Shown here piece by piece: positions 25,890 to 36,815 of a DNA stretch of 64,000 bases. The notes beneath the pieces were generated by a model, which did not search any database, was not told the origin of the DNA, and saw only the letters and a program-made list of their open reading frames with translations. Source of the stretch: Paenibacillus terricola (lineage in GTDB: Bacteria; Bacillota; Bacilli; Paenibacillales; Paenibacillaceae); assembly GCF_014779765.1 (NCBI RefSeq), contig NZ_JACXZA010000004.1:496001-560000 (forward strand), given 5' to 3'. The translations under genes and the position numbers were made by a program. Positions within the stretch are counted from its first letter, which is position 1. Each line of letters begins with the position of its first letter.

Positions 25890-26434
25890 GCCGCGATGTC
25901 GTAGTAGCGAAGCGCTACGCCAAAGCCTTGTTTGACATTGCTCAGCAGCAGCAGATCGTTGCTGAAGTCGAAGATCAGTTGAAGCTGATCGTAGAAGCAA
26001 TCGAAAGCGAAGTTGACGTACAGAAGTTTCTGGCGCTTCCATCGGTTGATGCTAGTCGTAAGATCGAACTTCTCCGCGGCGTGTTCGCGGATCGCGTTTC
26101 ATACATTGTGCTGAATACGTTGGAGCTGCTCCTGACGAACGGCCGTCAAGACGTTATTGTTGACGTCTACGGCGCTTACGTGAAGATCGCAGGCGAAGCT
26201 CTTGGCCAAGCGCGTGCGACCGTTTATACGGCGCAATTGCTGGAAGCTGACGAGCTCGAGAAGGTAGCTGCACAATTCAGCCAGATCACAGGCAAGAAAA
26301 TTACGGCAGAGCAAGTCGTTGAACCAGCGCTGCTCGGCGGTATTCAAGTTCGCATCGGCGACCGTCTGTACGATGGCAGCCTGGCGGGTAAGTTGAATCG
26401 TTTGCAAAAATCGTTGAACAAACGAGCACTGTAG
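25886..26434 (+). CDS. atpH: F-type ATP synthase subunit delta
   Basis: This 182-residue F1 subunit joins the peripheral stalk to the alpha subunits. The N-terminal helical bundle starts VAKRYAKALFDIA and the C-terminal part ends with LLGGIQVRIGDRLYDGSLAGKLNRL, both diagnostic. It overlaps atpF by four bases (ATGA), indicating coupled translation. Confidence 0.96.
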   Translation: MSRDVVVAKRYAKALFDIAQQQQIVAEVEDQLKLIVEAIESEVDVQKFLALPSVDASRKIELLRGVFADRVSYIVLNTLELLLTNGRQDVIVDVYGAYVKIAGEALGQARATVYTAQLLEADELEKVAAQFSQITGKKITAEQVVEPALLGGIQVRIGDRLYDGSLAGKLNRLQKSLNKRAL

Positions 26435-27964
<1,530 letters not shown>

Positions 27965-28050
27965 ACCATTTCTTCAAACAAATGCGGAATAGAACTGGCT
28001 AAAGGGGAAACCGCAGGTTTCTCCTTCCAGTAATAAGGTGGTGACAACGA

Positions 28051-28929
28051 ATGGCTAAAGGTATGCGCGAAATTAAGCGCTCGATCAAGAGTACGCAGAA
28101 TACGAAGCAGATTACGAAGGCAATGGAGATGGTTGCGTCCGCCAAGCTCAGAAGAGCTCAAGACGCAGCAGTAGCATCCCGTCCATATACCGACAAAATC
28201 CGCGACGTAGTTGCAAGCATCGCGTCGGGCGGCGGTACGATCAAGCATCCGATGCTGCAGTCCCGCGAAATCAAACGTACGGCTTACTTAGTCGTTACTT
28301 CTGACCGCGGTCTGGCTGGTGGCTACAACTCCAACGTGCTCCGTAAAGTTTGGACGGAGATTCAAGAGAAGCACAAGTCTCCTGCAGAATACGAAGTGTT
28401 CGTTATCGGACGCAAAGGACGCGACTACTTCAAACGCCGCGGCGTAACGCTGACGGAAGAAGTTGTAGGACTGTCCGATTCACCGACGTTTGCTGACATC
28501 AAGGCATTGGCTGCATCCGCAGTCAAAGGCTTCGAAGAAGGCAAATTCGATCAACTGAACTTGGTGTACAACCAATTCATTAACGCAATCTCGCAAGTTC
28601 CGGTAATCAAGCAGCTTCTGCCGCTTGATGCATCGAAATTCGCTGGCAGCTCTGACGCTGCAGCTAAAGCGAGCTATGAATATGAGCCTTCACCTGAGAA
28701 GGTGCTCGACGTTCTTCTTCCTAAATACGCTGAGACGGTAATCTACAGCTCAGTTCTGGAAGGCAAGGCGTCCGAGTTCGGCGCACGTATGACTGCAATG
28801 GGCAACGCAACGAAGAACGCGACGAAGATGATTGCAAGCTTGACGTTGACGTACAACCGTGCACGTCAGGCAGCGATCACGCAGGAAATCGCGGAAATCG
28901 TCGGCGGAGCGAATGCGCAGCAGCAATAA
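28051..28929 (+). CDS. atpG: F-type ATP synthase subunit gamma
   Basis: The central rotor shaft of F1, 292 residues. The conserved N-terminal coiled-coil (MREIKRSIKSTQNTKQITKA) and C-terminal helix (MASLTLTYNRARQAAITQE-like, here ASLTLTYNRARQ) are both present. AAGGTGG precedes the ATG. Confidence 0.97.
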   Translation: MAKGMREIKRSIKSTQNTKQITKAMEMVASAKLRRAQDAAVASRPYTDKIRDVVASIASGGGTIKHPMLQSREIKRTAYLVVTSDRGLAGGYNSNVLRKVWTEIQEKHKSPAEYEVFVIGRKGRDYFKRRGVTLTEEVVGLSDSPTFADIKALAASAVKGFEEGKFDQLNLVYNQFINAISQVPVIKQLLPLDASKFAGSSDAAAKASYEYEPSPEKVLDVLLPKYAETVIYSSVLEGKASEFGARMTAMGNATKNATKMIASLTLTYNRARQAAITQEIAEIVGGANAQQQ

Positions 28930-29009
28930 TGTTTCGTTCAATGCGACCTCTGACAGGCCGCACTGCTTGACCGTGGTGCGGTAAAGAGGCCTGCGAATGA
29001 CAACCATAA

Positions 29010-30428
<1,419 letters not shown>

Positions 30429-30452
30429 GGCGTTAGGCGGGAGGATGCGAGA

Positions 30453-30851
30453 ATGAGTACCCTTTTACTAGAAATCGTTACGCCTGAGCGTAAAGTTTAC
30501 GCGCAGGAAGTTAACATGGTGAGCGTAAAGGGCGCAGACGGTGAGCTCGGTATTCTGCCGAACCACATTCCGCTCGTTACACCGCTTCGCATTGCACCAG
30601 TCATCGTGAAGAAAGACGGCGCTACGGAGAAATTCGCTGTTTCCGGCGGTTTCATCGAGATCCGCAAGGATAAAGTCGTTATTCTGGCAGAGAGCGCTGA
30701 GCTCGCTTCCGAGATCGATGTCGATCGTGCAGAGGCTGCGAAGCATCGCGCTCAAGATCGTTTGAACGCGAAATCGGACCATGTTGACTTCAAACGTGCA
30801 GAACTAGCTCTGCAGCGTGCGATCAACCGTATCAATGTAAACGGCAAATAA
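30453..30851 (+). CDS. atpC: F-type ATP synthase subunit epsilon
   Basis: This 132-residue F1 subunit has an N-terminal beta-sandwich (VKGADGELGILPNHIPLVTPL) and C-terminal helical hairpin (IDVDRAEAAKHRAQDRL) that can inhibit ATP hydrolysis. GGGAGG precedes the start. It is the last atp gene and is followed by a strong terminator. Confidence 0.96.
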   Translation: MSTLLLEIVTPERKVYAQEVNMVSVKGADGELGILPNHIPLVTPLRIAPVIVKKDGATEKFAVSGGFIEIRKDKVVILAESAELASEIDVDRAEAAKHRAQDRLNAKSDHVDFKRAELALQRAINRINVNGK

Positions 30852-30870
30852 TAATTTGCTCTTCTATAGA

Positions 30871-30903
30871 AACACCGCCAGGCTTAAGCTTGGCGGTGTT
30901 TTT
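30871..30903 (+). terminator. Rho-independent terminator of the atp operon
   Basis: AACACCGCCAGG pairs with its complement CTTGGCGGTGTT around a CTTAAG centre (one G-T), followed by TTT. Confidence 0.9.
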
Positions 30904-30951
30904 GTGTTAAAATGATTTTATATACATAGATGCAGATCGGAGCGAGCAGCG

Positions 30952-31755
30952 ATGATTGACATTCATAATCATATTTTACCCGGAATCGATGATGGTCCAA
31001 GAAATTGGGATGAGGCATTGGAGCTGGCCCGTAACGCTGTTGCGAATGGGATAACAACGGTTATTGCCACACCGCATCATGCGCACGAGCAGTTTCATAA
31101 CCCGGCCGAAGGTGTAATTGCACTAACGGAACAAATGAACGAACGGCTGAATCAAGAAGCTATTCCGCTGCAGGTTCTGACCGGGCAAGAAATTCGTGTT
31201 CACCATGAGCTGCTGGACCGTTGGGAGCAGGGAGCATCTGGCGAACTTCTGACGCTGAGTGGTACGAAATATATGCTGATCGAGCTTCCGTCTGGACGTG
31301 TGCCGGAGGGGACGGAGGAACTGATATATGAGCTTACTCTGAAAGGGATAACCCCTATTATTGCTCATCCAGAGCGTAATCGAGAATTGGCGGCGGATAT
31401 CGGCCAGCTGCAGCGTCTTGTTGATAGCGGTGCATTAGCGCAAGTGACTGCACACTCGCTGGTCGGCATTTTTGGCCGAGGGGTAGAGAAGGCTGCTTGG
31501 GCGATGTGCCGGCAGGGACTTATTCATTTCGTAGCATCAGATGCGCATCATGCGACGAGGCGATACTTCTGTCTTCGTGAGGCCTATGATGCTGTTCGTG
31601 ACAAAATGGGCGATCAAGCGGTTAATTATTATAAAAGAAATGCACAATTGCTTCTTAATAATGGCACCATAGAGCAGCAAGTGTTTGAAGCGACGGCATC
31701 TTCAGACGGAGCGTGGGGCAAGGTCAAACAATTGTTCGGACGAAGCAAAAAATAG
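30952..31755 (+). CDS. CpsB/CapC (YwqE-like) PHP-type tyrosine-protein phosphatase
   Basis: This metal-dependent phosphatase of the PHP superfamily acts on BY-kinase phosphotyrosine in exopolysaccharide control. The metal-binding motifs are DIHNHILPGIDDG at the N-terminus, TPHHAHEQFHN, the Glu in GQEIRV, AHPERN and SDAHH near residue 200. At 267 residues it has family length (B. subtilis YwqE 254). It is alone between the atp operon and the convergent germination operon, with no kinase or polysaccharide genes nearby, so its partner must be encoded elsewhere. The function is inferred from family. Confidence 0.9.
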   Translation: MIDIHNHILPGIDDGPRNWDEALELARNAVANGITTVIATPHHAHEQFHNPAEGVIALTEQMNERLNQEAIPLQVLTGQEIRVHHELLDRWEQGASGELLTLSGTKYMLIELPSGRVPEGTEELIYELTLKGITPIIAHPERNRELAADIGQLQRLVDSGALAQVTAHSLVGIFGRGVEKAAWAMCRQGLIHFVASDAHHATRRYFCLREAYDAVRDKMGDQAVNYYKRNAQLLLNNGTIEQQVFEATASSDGAWGKVKQLFGRSKK

Positions 31756-31768
31756 TGAATAAGTGAAG

Positions 31769-31809
31769 AGACTGCAGAAGGCGCGATAGTGTCTGCTGCA
31801 GTCTTTTTT
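31769..31809 (+). terminator. Rho-independent terminator after the CpsB-like gene
   Basis: AGACTGCAG pairs with CTGCAGTCT, then a run of six T. It overlaps the end of the convergent germination operon. Confidence 0.82.
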
Positions 31810-32899
31810 AATCCGATGATTGCGCCTTAAAGCCCCTCAGCTTAGCTGCTGCCAGCAGGATCAGCGGGTAGATAAAGTTAAATATATTGTAACTGACCGC
31901 GATCAATGGCGCCGAGCTGGCGAACACGATCGTGTTCGGAAAGGACCAATAGGTGAAGCACATGATCAGAAGGCCAACGGGAAAGATCAGAGGATTATGG
32001 TCTTTCAGGCCCAAAAAATGAGCGAAACCAATCACTACGCAATAGTAGGTCAAACAAGCTCGAAGAAATACGTCCAGCACCCAGAACAGCATAACGAGCG
32101 AGTCCAGATGGGCAAGAAACTCGAAAGCCTGCGTATAGCGGGTTATGACCATGAATGGGTAGGTGAACGCGCCAAGAGCGCTTCCCATAATGCCGATTGT
32201 GTAAACGAAAGTGAAGAAGAGGCATAAAGCGACTGTAGTAACGGAAATCCAGCCCCAGCGCTGCATTCTCTTATTCGATTCGACATGCGGCAGAAAGAAA
32301 GTCAAATAGACGAACATGGAGTACCAAATATTGAGCGCCAGAGTTCCTTGAGCGATGGGGATAAAGCCGTGCTCCATTACAGGCAGCAGACGCTCTAGAT
32401 TTATCGTATAAGTCAACGGCAATATGATGATCAGAATGATGAGGATGATGATCGGCGTAAGCAACCTTGCAATTCTGGCGATGACCTCGACGCCGCTCCG
32501 AATGGCAAGAGCAGTAAGGAGCGTAAGACTAGCCGTAAAAACGATGCTTGGCGTTCTCGTGAAATAGTTCATCGACACGAAGTCGATGAACTGCCTAGTC
32601 TGATTGCCGTTAAGGATCAGTGCATTGAGGAGGAAAAGCAATCCTATCGTTTTTCCCGCTGGCGCCCCCAGAACAGTGACGCTGTACTGAATGAGGTTGC
32701 GCCCAGGAAATAAACGATGCAGCGCAACGACTGTAGATATTAAGATAAAGCCGCTGACCGGTGCGATAATCGCGGAGATCCACATGTCCCTGCCTGCTTC
32801 CGAGAAAATAGCAGCCGGAGCAGACAGCATAGAAGTGGACAACACTGCCATTAGCAGCAGACAGGCAATCTGAATGGGCGAGATCTTCGTTATTTTCAT
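31808..32899 (-). CDS. Spore germination protein B subunit (GerAB/ArcD/ProY family), third copy
   Basis: This 363-residue inner-membrane protein has ten predicted helices of the APC amino-acid transporter superfamily, starting KITKISPIQIACLLLM. GerAB-type subunits bind the germinant in the spore inner membrane. Family features include GRDMWISAI after helix 1, a loop with RLFPGRNLIQY, and QTRQFIDFVSM. It is the last gene of the A-C-D-B-D-B-B operon, with AGGAGG before its ATG. It differs considerably from the two upstream B genes, so the three copies may recognise different ligands (inference). Confidence 0.92.
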   Translation of the reverse strand: MKITKISPIQIACLLLMAVLSTSMLSAPAAIFSEAGRDMWISAIIAPVSGFILISTVVALHRLFPGRNLIQYSVTVLGAPAGKTIGLLFLLNALILNGNQTRQFIDFVSMNYFTRTPSIVFTASLTLLTALAIRSGVEVIARIARLLTPIIILIILIIILPLTYTINLERLLPVMEHGFIPIAQGTLALNIWYSMFVYLTFFLPHVESNKRMQRWGWISVTTVALCLFFTFVYTIGIMGSALGAFTYPFMVITRYTQAFEFLAHLDSLVMLFWVLDVFLRACLTYYCVVIGFAHFLGLKDHNPLIFPVGLLIMCFTYWSFPNTIVFASSAPLIAVSYNIFNFIYPLILLAAAKLRGFKAQSSD

Positions 32900-32913
32900 A
32901 CAGCACCTCCTCG

Positions 32914-34008
32914 TCAGGTTGGGATCTTCGGACTGCTGCCTCTCAGTAGTGCAGTAGCAAACAACACGATTGGGATACAGAGGTGGGCATAGATATAGTA
33001 GAACAGAATAATGTGACCGAGACTGTAGTTATAGGTCGTAGCGTCGGGAATGGACCAGAAAGCCAGCAATATAATGGCCAACCCGACGGGTAACGTCAGC
33101 GGCTTGTAAGAGCTGAGCTTGAACCATTGCGCCAACCCGCTGGTAGCAGCGTAATACATGACGATTGTGCGGATGAATACGTCCATTACCCATACGATCA
33201 TAATCAGAGAATCGAGATGGGTCATGAAGCTTGCGATGGATACATAACGGCTTAGCTGCAGGAACGGATAGGAGAAGAAGTTGGTAGCCGTGCCTAGAGC
33301 CATTAGTACATATAGGAACGTTAAGGTGAAGGTGACGACCGACCATCCGACGGCCCAGTACAACCGACCTTTGTTCTGATCATGCTTGGAAAGATAGGGC
33401 AAAAACATCGATGCGTACATATACATCGGATACCAGAGCTGCAGCGTAATGGCTCCACGCAGCACAGGCGCCGCCCCTTGACTGAAGATAGGCAGGATTC
33501 GGTCTGGTTCCATCTCTTTGATAAGAGGGAGGATGAGCACGACTACGATAACAACAATGAGCGGCGTCAACGAGAGCGCTAATCGGCCTATAATTTCGAC
33601 ACCTAAACGGACGGCGATCGAACTCACCAATACCATCGTGCATGCAAACACGACGAGGGGCGTATTCGGCATGAAAGCCATACTCATAAGCTCGGAGAAC
33701 TGACGAAGCTGATTGGCATTCATCATCAGGCAGACGATCAAGAAGGTGAGGCTGATGAATTTGCCCACTACTGGTCCAAGGATAAGCTCGCAATATTGGA
33801 CAATTGTGCGGCCAGGGTAGCGTCGATGAAGCGATAATGCGATATAGATGGAAGCGAAACCCGTAACACAGCCGATGATCGGCGTCATCCACATGTCGGT
33901 GTGCGAGACGTTATAGGCAAGCGAAGGAGAAGACAGCGTAGCCGTTGCGAGCAGCGACAGAAACAGCATGCAGGCAAGCTGCGCTGAAGATATTTTTCCG
34001 GCTTCGAT
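32914..34008 (-). CDS. Spore germination protein B subunit, second copy, apparent ATC start
   Basis: This 364-residue GerAB-family ten-helix protein has the expected features (KISSAQLACMLF, TDMWMTPIIG, RRYPGRTIVQY, QLRQFSELM). No ATG, GTG or TTG is available at the correct place. ATC in IEAGKISSAQ lies exactly nine nt after a perfect AAAGGAG and matches where homologues begin with Met. A start further upstream would overlap the small gene before it and add an unrelated leader; the next in-frame Met is 15 residues inside. A non-canonical ATC start or an ATG-to-ATC change is likely. It lies 37 nt after the second D gene. Confidence 0.85.
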   Translation of the reverse strand: MEAGKISSAQLACMLFLSLLATATLSSPSLAYNVSHTDMWMTPIIGCVTGFASIYIALSLHRRYPGRTIVQYCELILGPVVGKFISLTFLIVCLMMNANQLRQFSELMSMAFMPNTPLVVFACTMVLVSSIAVRLGVEIIGRLALSLTPLIVVIVVVLILPLIKEMEPDRILPIFSQGAAPVLRGAITLQLWYPMYMYASMFLPYLSKHDQNKGRLYWAVGWSVVTFTLTFLYVLMALGTATNFFSYPFLQLSRYVSIASFMTHLDSLIMIVWVMDVFIRTIVMYYAATSGLAQWFKLSSYKPLTLPVGLAIILLAFWSIPDATTYNYSLGHIILFYYIYAHLCIPIVLFATALLRGSSPKIPT

Positions 34009-34045
34009 ATCGTATCGCTCCTTTATAATGAAATAGGTCTGCTCG

Positions 34046-34276
34046 CTACGATTTGAATAACATCTTGGCCAGCGGCTGGAACAGCGGCTGCATCCATTGA
34101 ACCGGGCCAGGAATATTAGGATTGATAACGAGAAGTATGGCAAGAGCAACCCCCGGGACATAGAGGATCAGATAGGCAGCCTTCGTCTTCGCATCTTTTA
34201 ATCCTCGCCAATCAAATAGCAGCATCAGTATTGCGATAAGCAAGATTACAACAATATAGGTCTTGGGGTGATTCAT
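34046..34276 (-). CDS. Small two-helix germination protein (D-subunit type), second copy
   Basis: This 76-residue protein has two membrane helices (about residues 7-21 and 33-52) and ends PGPVQWMQPLFQPLAKMLFKS. Small two-helix D proteins of 55-80 residues are known beside GerA-type receptors in Bacillus and modulate germination. Its start overlaps the preceding B gene (ATGA). It resembles the other small protein in this operon: both have a charged loop with a KAAYL/KAVYL segment and the PGP(L/V)Q turn before the tail. Assignment to the D class rests on size, topology and position. Confidence 0.8.
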   Translation of the reverse strand: MNHPKTYIVVILLIAILMLLFDWRGLKDAKTKAAYLILYVPGVALAILLVINPNIPGPVQWMQPLFQPLAKMLFKS

Positions 34277-35388
34277 ACGGCATATTCTCCCTTCTCTTCT
34301 GTGTCCTTCTGCTGCTTTCCGAATCGCCGCTTCATCAATGACGCCAGGTAAAGAAGGAGAGGCAGAAGCAGGCCGAAGGTCAAGTAATACATCACGATTT
34401 CAGGCGAGAATACGAATTCGACATTCGTAATGCCCCAATAGCTGAACAGCACCATAATCATGGATATCGGCAATACCAGCGGACGATATTGCGGGAGTCC
34501 GAGGCACTGCGCGAGCCCGATCGAGGCGCTGAATAAGCCGAACGTAATACGGATAACGATCTCGACGACCCACACCATCATCACGAGCGACTCCAAATGC
34601 TCGAAAAACTCGGTTAAACTAATGAATCGCGCCAGCACCATGAATGGATATACATAGATCGGGGTTGCATCCCCCAGAATCGCATAGACAAAAATGAAGG
34701 TGACGAACAAGATGACCGTAAAAATAGCGACAGAACCAAATGCCCACCCGAGCATATGCCGCTTGTTGGATACGAAAGGAAGGTAGAAATTCATAAAGGT
34801 GAACACGGGCACCCAGGACATTAACCGAAAAGCCCCCTTCAGAGGAGGCGTCATTCCTTCGCTTAAGACAGGTTCGAAGTTATGCGCGTTAATATCCTTG
34901 ATTGTCGGCATATACAACATGAGAATAAGCACAACTACAACCGGGAGAAGCAGCGTAGCGAATCGTGCCACCGTTTCAACACCGCCGCGCACGATGAGTG
35001 CGCACACTAGAATCATGCTGCCTGCAATTACGAGTGCGGGCGTCGTGAGCAGAAACGTCATTTTTATGAAATCGGTGAATTGACGTAATACGTTCGCTGT
35101 CGTCTGAATGATAAACAGCAGATACAACAGTCCAATCGTAACCCCCAGGGGGCGACCGAGTAGTTTCTTCATATATTCGATTAAAGTTTGGTTCGGATAA
35201 GCCTGGTTCAGCTTGACTAACAGCCATACAATCAGAAAACCAACGGTAGAGGCCAGTATTGGCGAGAGCCACATATCCTGCTTAGCGACAGAGGATGCGA
35301 CTGTAGGCGCCGTTAATAAAGAAGTTGCCGTCACAGCCATGAAAGATAGTACCGCAACCTGCGCTGCGGATATGCGCCCTCGTTCCAT
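34273..35388 (-). CDS. Spore germination protein B subunit, first copy
   Basis: This 371-residue GerAB-family membrane protein begins MERGRISAAQVAVLSFM and has ten helices. GGAGGGGG is correctly spaced before this ATG, so the longer open frame reaching 35586 is rejected. Family features are KQDMWLSPILA, QAYPNQTLIEY and LRQFTDFIKM. It is between the two small D-type genes and overlaps the second by four bases. In the operon it forms a canonical A-C-D-B unit together with the genes upstream. Confidence 0.93.
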   Translation of the reverse strand: MERGRISAAQVAVLSFMAVTATSLLTAPTVASSVAKQDMWLSPILASTVGFLIVWLLVKLNQAYPNQTLIEYMKKLLGRPLGVTIGLLYLLFIIQTTANVLRQFTDFIKMTFLLTTPALVIAGSMILVCALIVRGGVETVARFATLLLPVVVVLILMLYMPTIKDINAHNFEPVLSEGMTPPLKGAFRLMSWVPVFTFMNFYLPFVSNKRHMLGWAFGSVAIFTVILFVTFIFVYAILGDATPIYVYPFMVLARFISLTEFFEHLESLVMMVWVVEIVIRITFGLFSASIGLAQCLGLPQYRPLVLPISMIMVLFSYWGITNVEFVFSPEIVMYYLTFGLLLPLLLYLASLMKRRFGKQQKDTEEKGEYAV

Positions 35389-35420
35389 ACGGATTCCCCC
35401 TCCAAACGGTTTATCTCGTC

Positions 35421-35648
35421 TTACTTCCGCATCCAAGGCAAGATAAGAGGCCTGAATAGCGTGCGCACCCCTTGCAATGGACCGGGCGTGTCCGGCCACA
35501 ATGTAATGACGACCGATATGATAAACACCGAGAAAACGATCGTCAGATAGACGGCTTTCGTCAGTGCATGGTCCAGCGAGGGCCATTCCAACCAGAGAAT
35601 GCTGCCGATGACAAGCCCGACAAAGCCTAGAAACATCACATGCATCAT
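35421..35648 (-). CDS. Small two-helix germination protein (D-subunit type), first copy
   Basis: This 75-residue protein has two hydrophobic helices (about 5-20 and 36-50) with a charged loop between and a tail PGPLQGVRTLFRPLILPWMRK. It overlaps the end of the C-subunit gene (ATGA) and is followed by a B-subunit gene. It shares layout and several residues with the other small protein in this operon, suggesting that each D travels with a B gene. Confidence 0.8.
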   Translation of the reverse strand: MMHVMFLGFVGLVIGSILWLEWPSLDHALTKAVYLTIVFSVFIISVVITLWPDTPGPLQGVRTLFRPLILPWMRK

Positions 35649-36814
35649 GGCGTTTCGCTCTGCTGCAGCGTTTTGTTATCCCCAGTCAGACCGTTGCGAG
35701 CGACGACTAGACGAATGTCGTAGCTAACGACGACTTTAGGGAAAATTTCGTCCCAATTTTTCTTCGACTTATTCCACTGTTTGGGGTAATGCCGATAAAA
35801 TTGTTCCGCGAAACCAAGATAATCAACGCCGCTTTTTTGAGCGATTTTGACCGTTTCCTCGATTCGCTTCTGCAGCGTTCGTTTGAAATTCTGCTGAAGC
35901 TTGACGATATTGGGCTCTTTGGTCGTATCCAAGGTACTTGTGTTCTCGTTCAAATTGCCGGTTGCATCGATTACGACACGCATGCGCCATTCCCCGTTCT
36001 TGATGGAAGGTACAAGCTTCGAACTTGCGTGAAATAAGTAAACCGATGCAATTCCGCCACCTCCTTGAGGTACTGGCGAGGTAATCGTTGCCGATTTGAT
36101 TTCATTGCGGAGCCAGAGCAGTCCGCGCGTAACGGATGTATCCAGCCTGTCGGCCATCCGTAAATCTTTGAACGTTGCTGAGCCGCTGATGAAAGGGGAA
36201 GACTCGCCATCCTTTTGCAAAATGTGAACGACGGGCAGGACCGCCGTATGCGCCTCCTCGGACAACTCTTCAATCGCTTGCAGAATGGATACGTTCAAGC
36301 CGGTCTGTAGAATTGCCATTTCACGCAGCGTCTCCGCGCTATTGCGCTCGATCGGCGTATTCCACTTGAGTACGTTCTCCGCAGGTCCGTCACTAACGAA
36401 CAGATTGGCACGTTCCCTCGGGTGCGGATGGCGAGTAAGAAACTCAAGCGGTTCCTTAATGCTCTTTCTTGCAAGCTTCTCCCCGAAGACGAATACATCA
36501 GCCTGTCCCCAGAACACTTTTCTCGAGAGCCGCTCCTGCAGTCGTGCAGTTGCATCAGCCATGTCTATTCCTATCGCATCTCTAACAACCGTCTTATTGG
36601 TTGAGCCGCTGGAAGGGCCGGATGCTGACTGCTCAGAGGATGGTGGACTCGGAACGAACAGCTGTACAGAAAGCTTGATGCGGTCATTGTCGGTCAAATC
36701 GACACCTGCAGCTGTAATGATTGCGAGATCATTGATTTCAATCCGATCCCAACAGCCTGATAACAGAATTGCGCTTAGCAGCAGTGTCAACAGCGTGCGA
36801 CAGGTAGGCTGCAT
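35645..36814 (-). CDS. Ger(x)C family germination lipoprotein (C subunit)
   Basis: This 389-residue exported lipoprotein has the lipobox LLSGC followed by WDRIEINDLAIITAAGVD, the hallmark start of the Ger(x)C family. The C subunit sits on the outer face of the spore inner membrane and is essential for receptor function. It starts one base after the A-subunit stop with AAGGAGG inside the A gene, so translation is coupled. Confidence 0.95.
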   Translation of the reverse strand: MQPTCRTLLTLLLSAILLSGCWDRIEINDLAIITAAGVDLTDNDRIKLSVQLFVPSPPSSEQSASGPSSGSTNKTVVRDAIGIDMADATARLQERLSRKVFWGQADVFVFGEKLARKSIKEPLEFLTRHPHPRERANLFVSDGPAENVLKWNTPIERNSAETLREMAILQTGLNVSILQAIEELSEEAHTAVLPVVHILQKDGESSPFISGSATFKDLRMADRLDTSVTRGLLWLRNEIKSATITSPVPQGGGGIASVYLFHASSKLVPSIKNGEWRMRVVIDATGNLNENTSTLDTTKEPNIVKLQQNFKRTLQKRIEETVKIAQKSGVDYLGFAEQFYRHYPKQWNKSKKNWDEIFPKVVVSYDIRLVVARNGLTGDNKTLQQSETP

Positions 36815-36815
36815 G

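Noticed and set aside
31820-32227. 135-codon plus-strand open frame opposite the last germination gene
   Set aside because: It is antisense to a well-supported GerAB-family gene, has no ribosome site and a composition typical of a reversed membrane gene.
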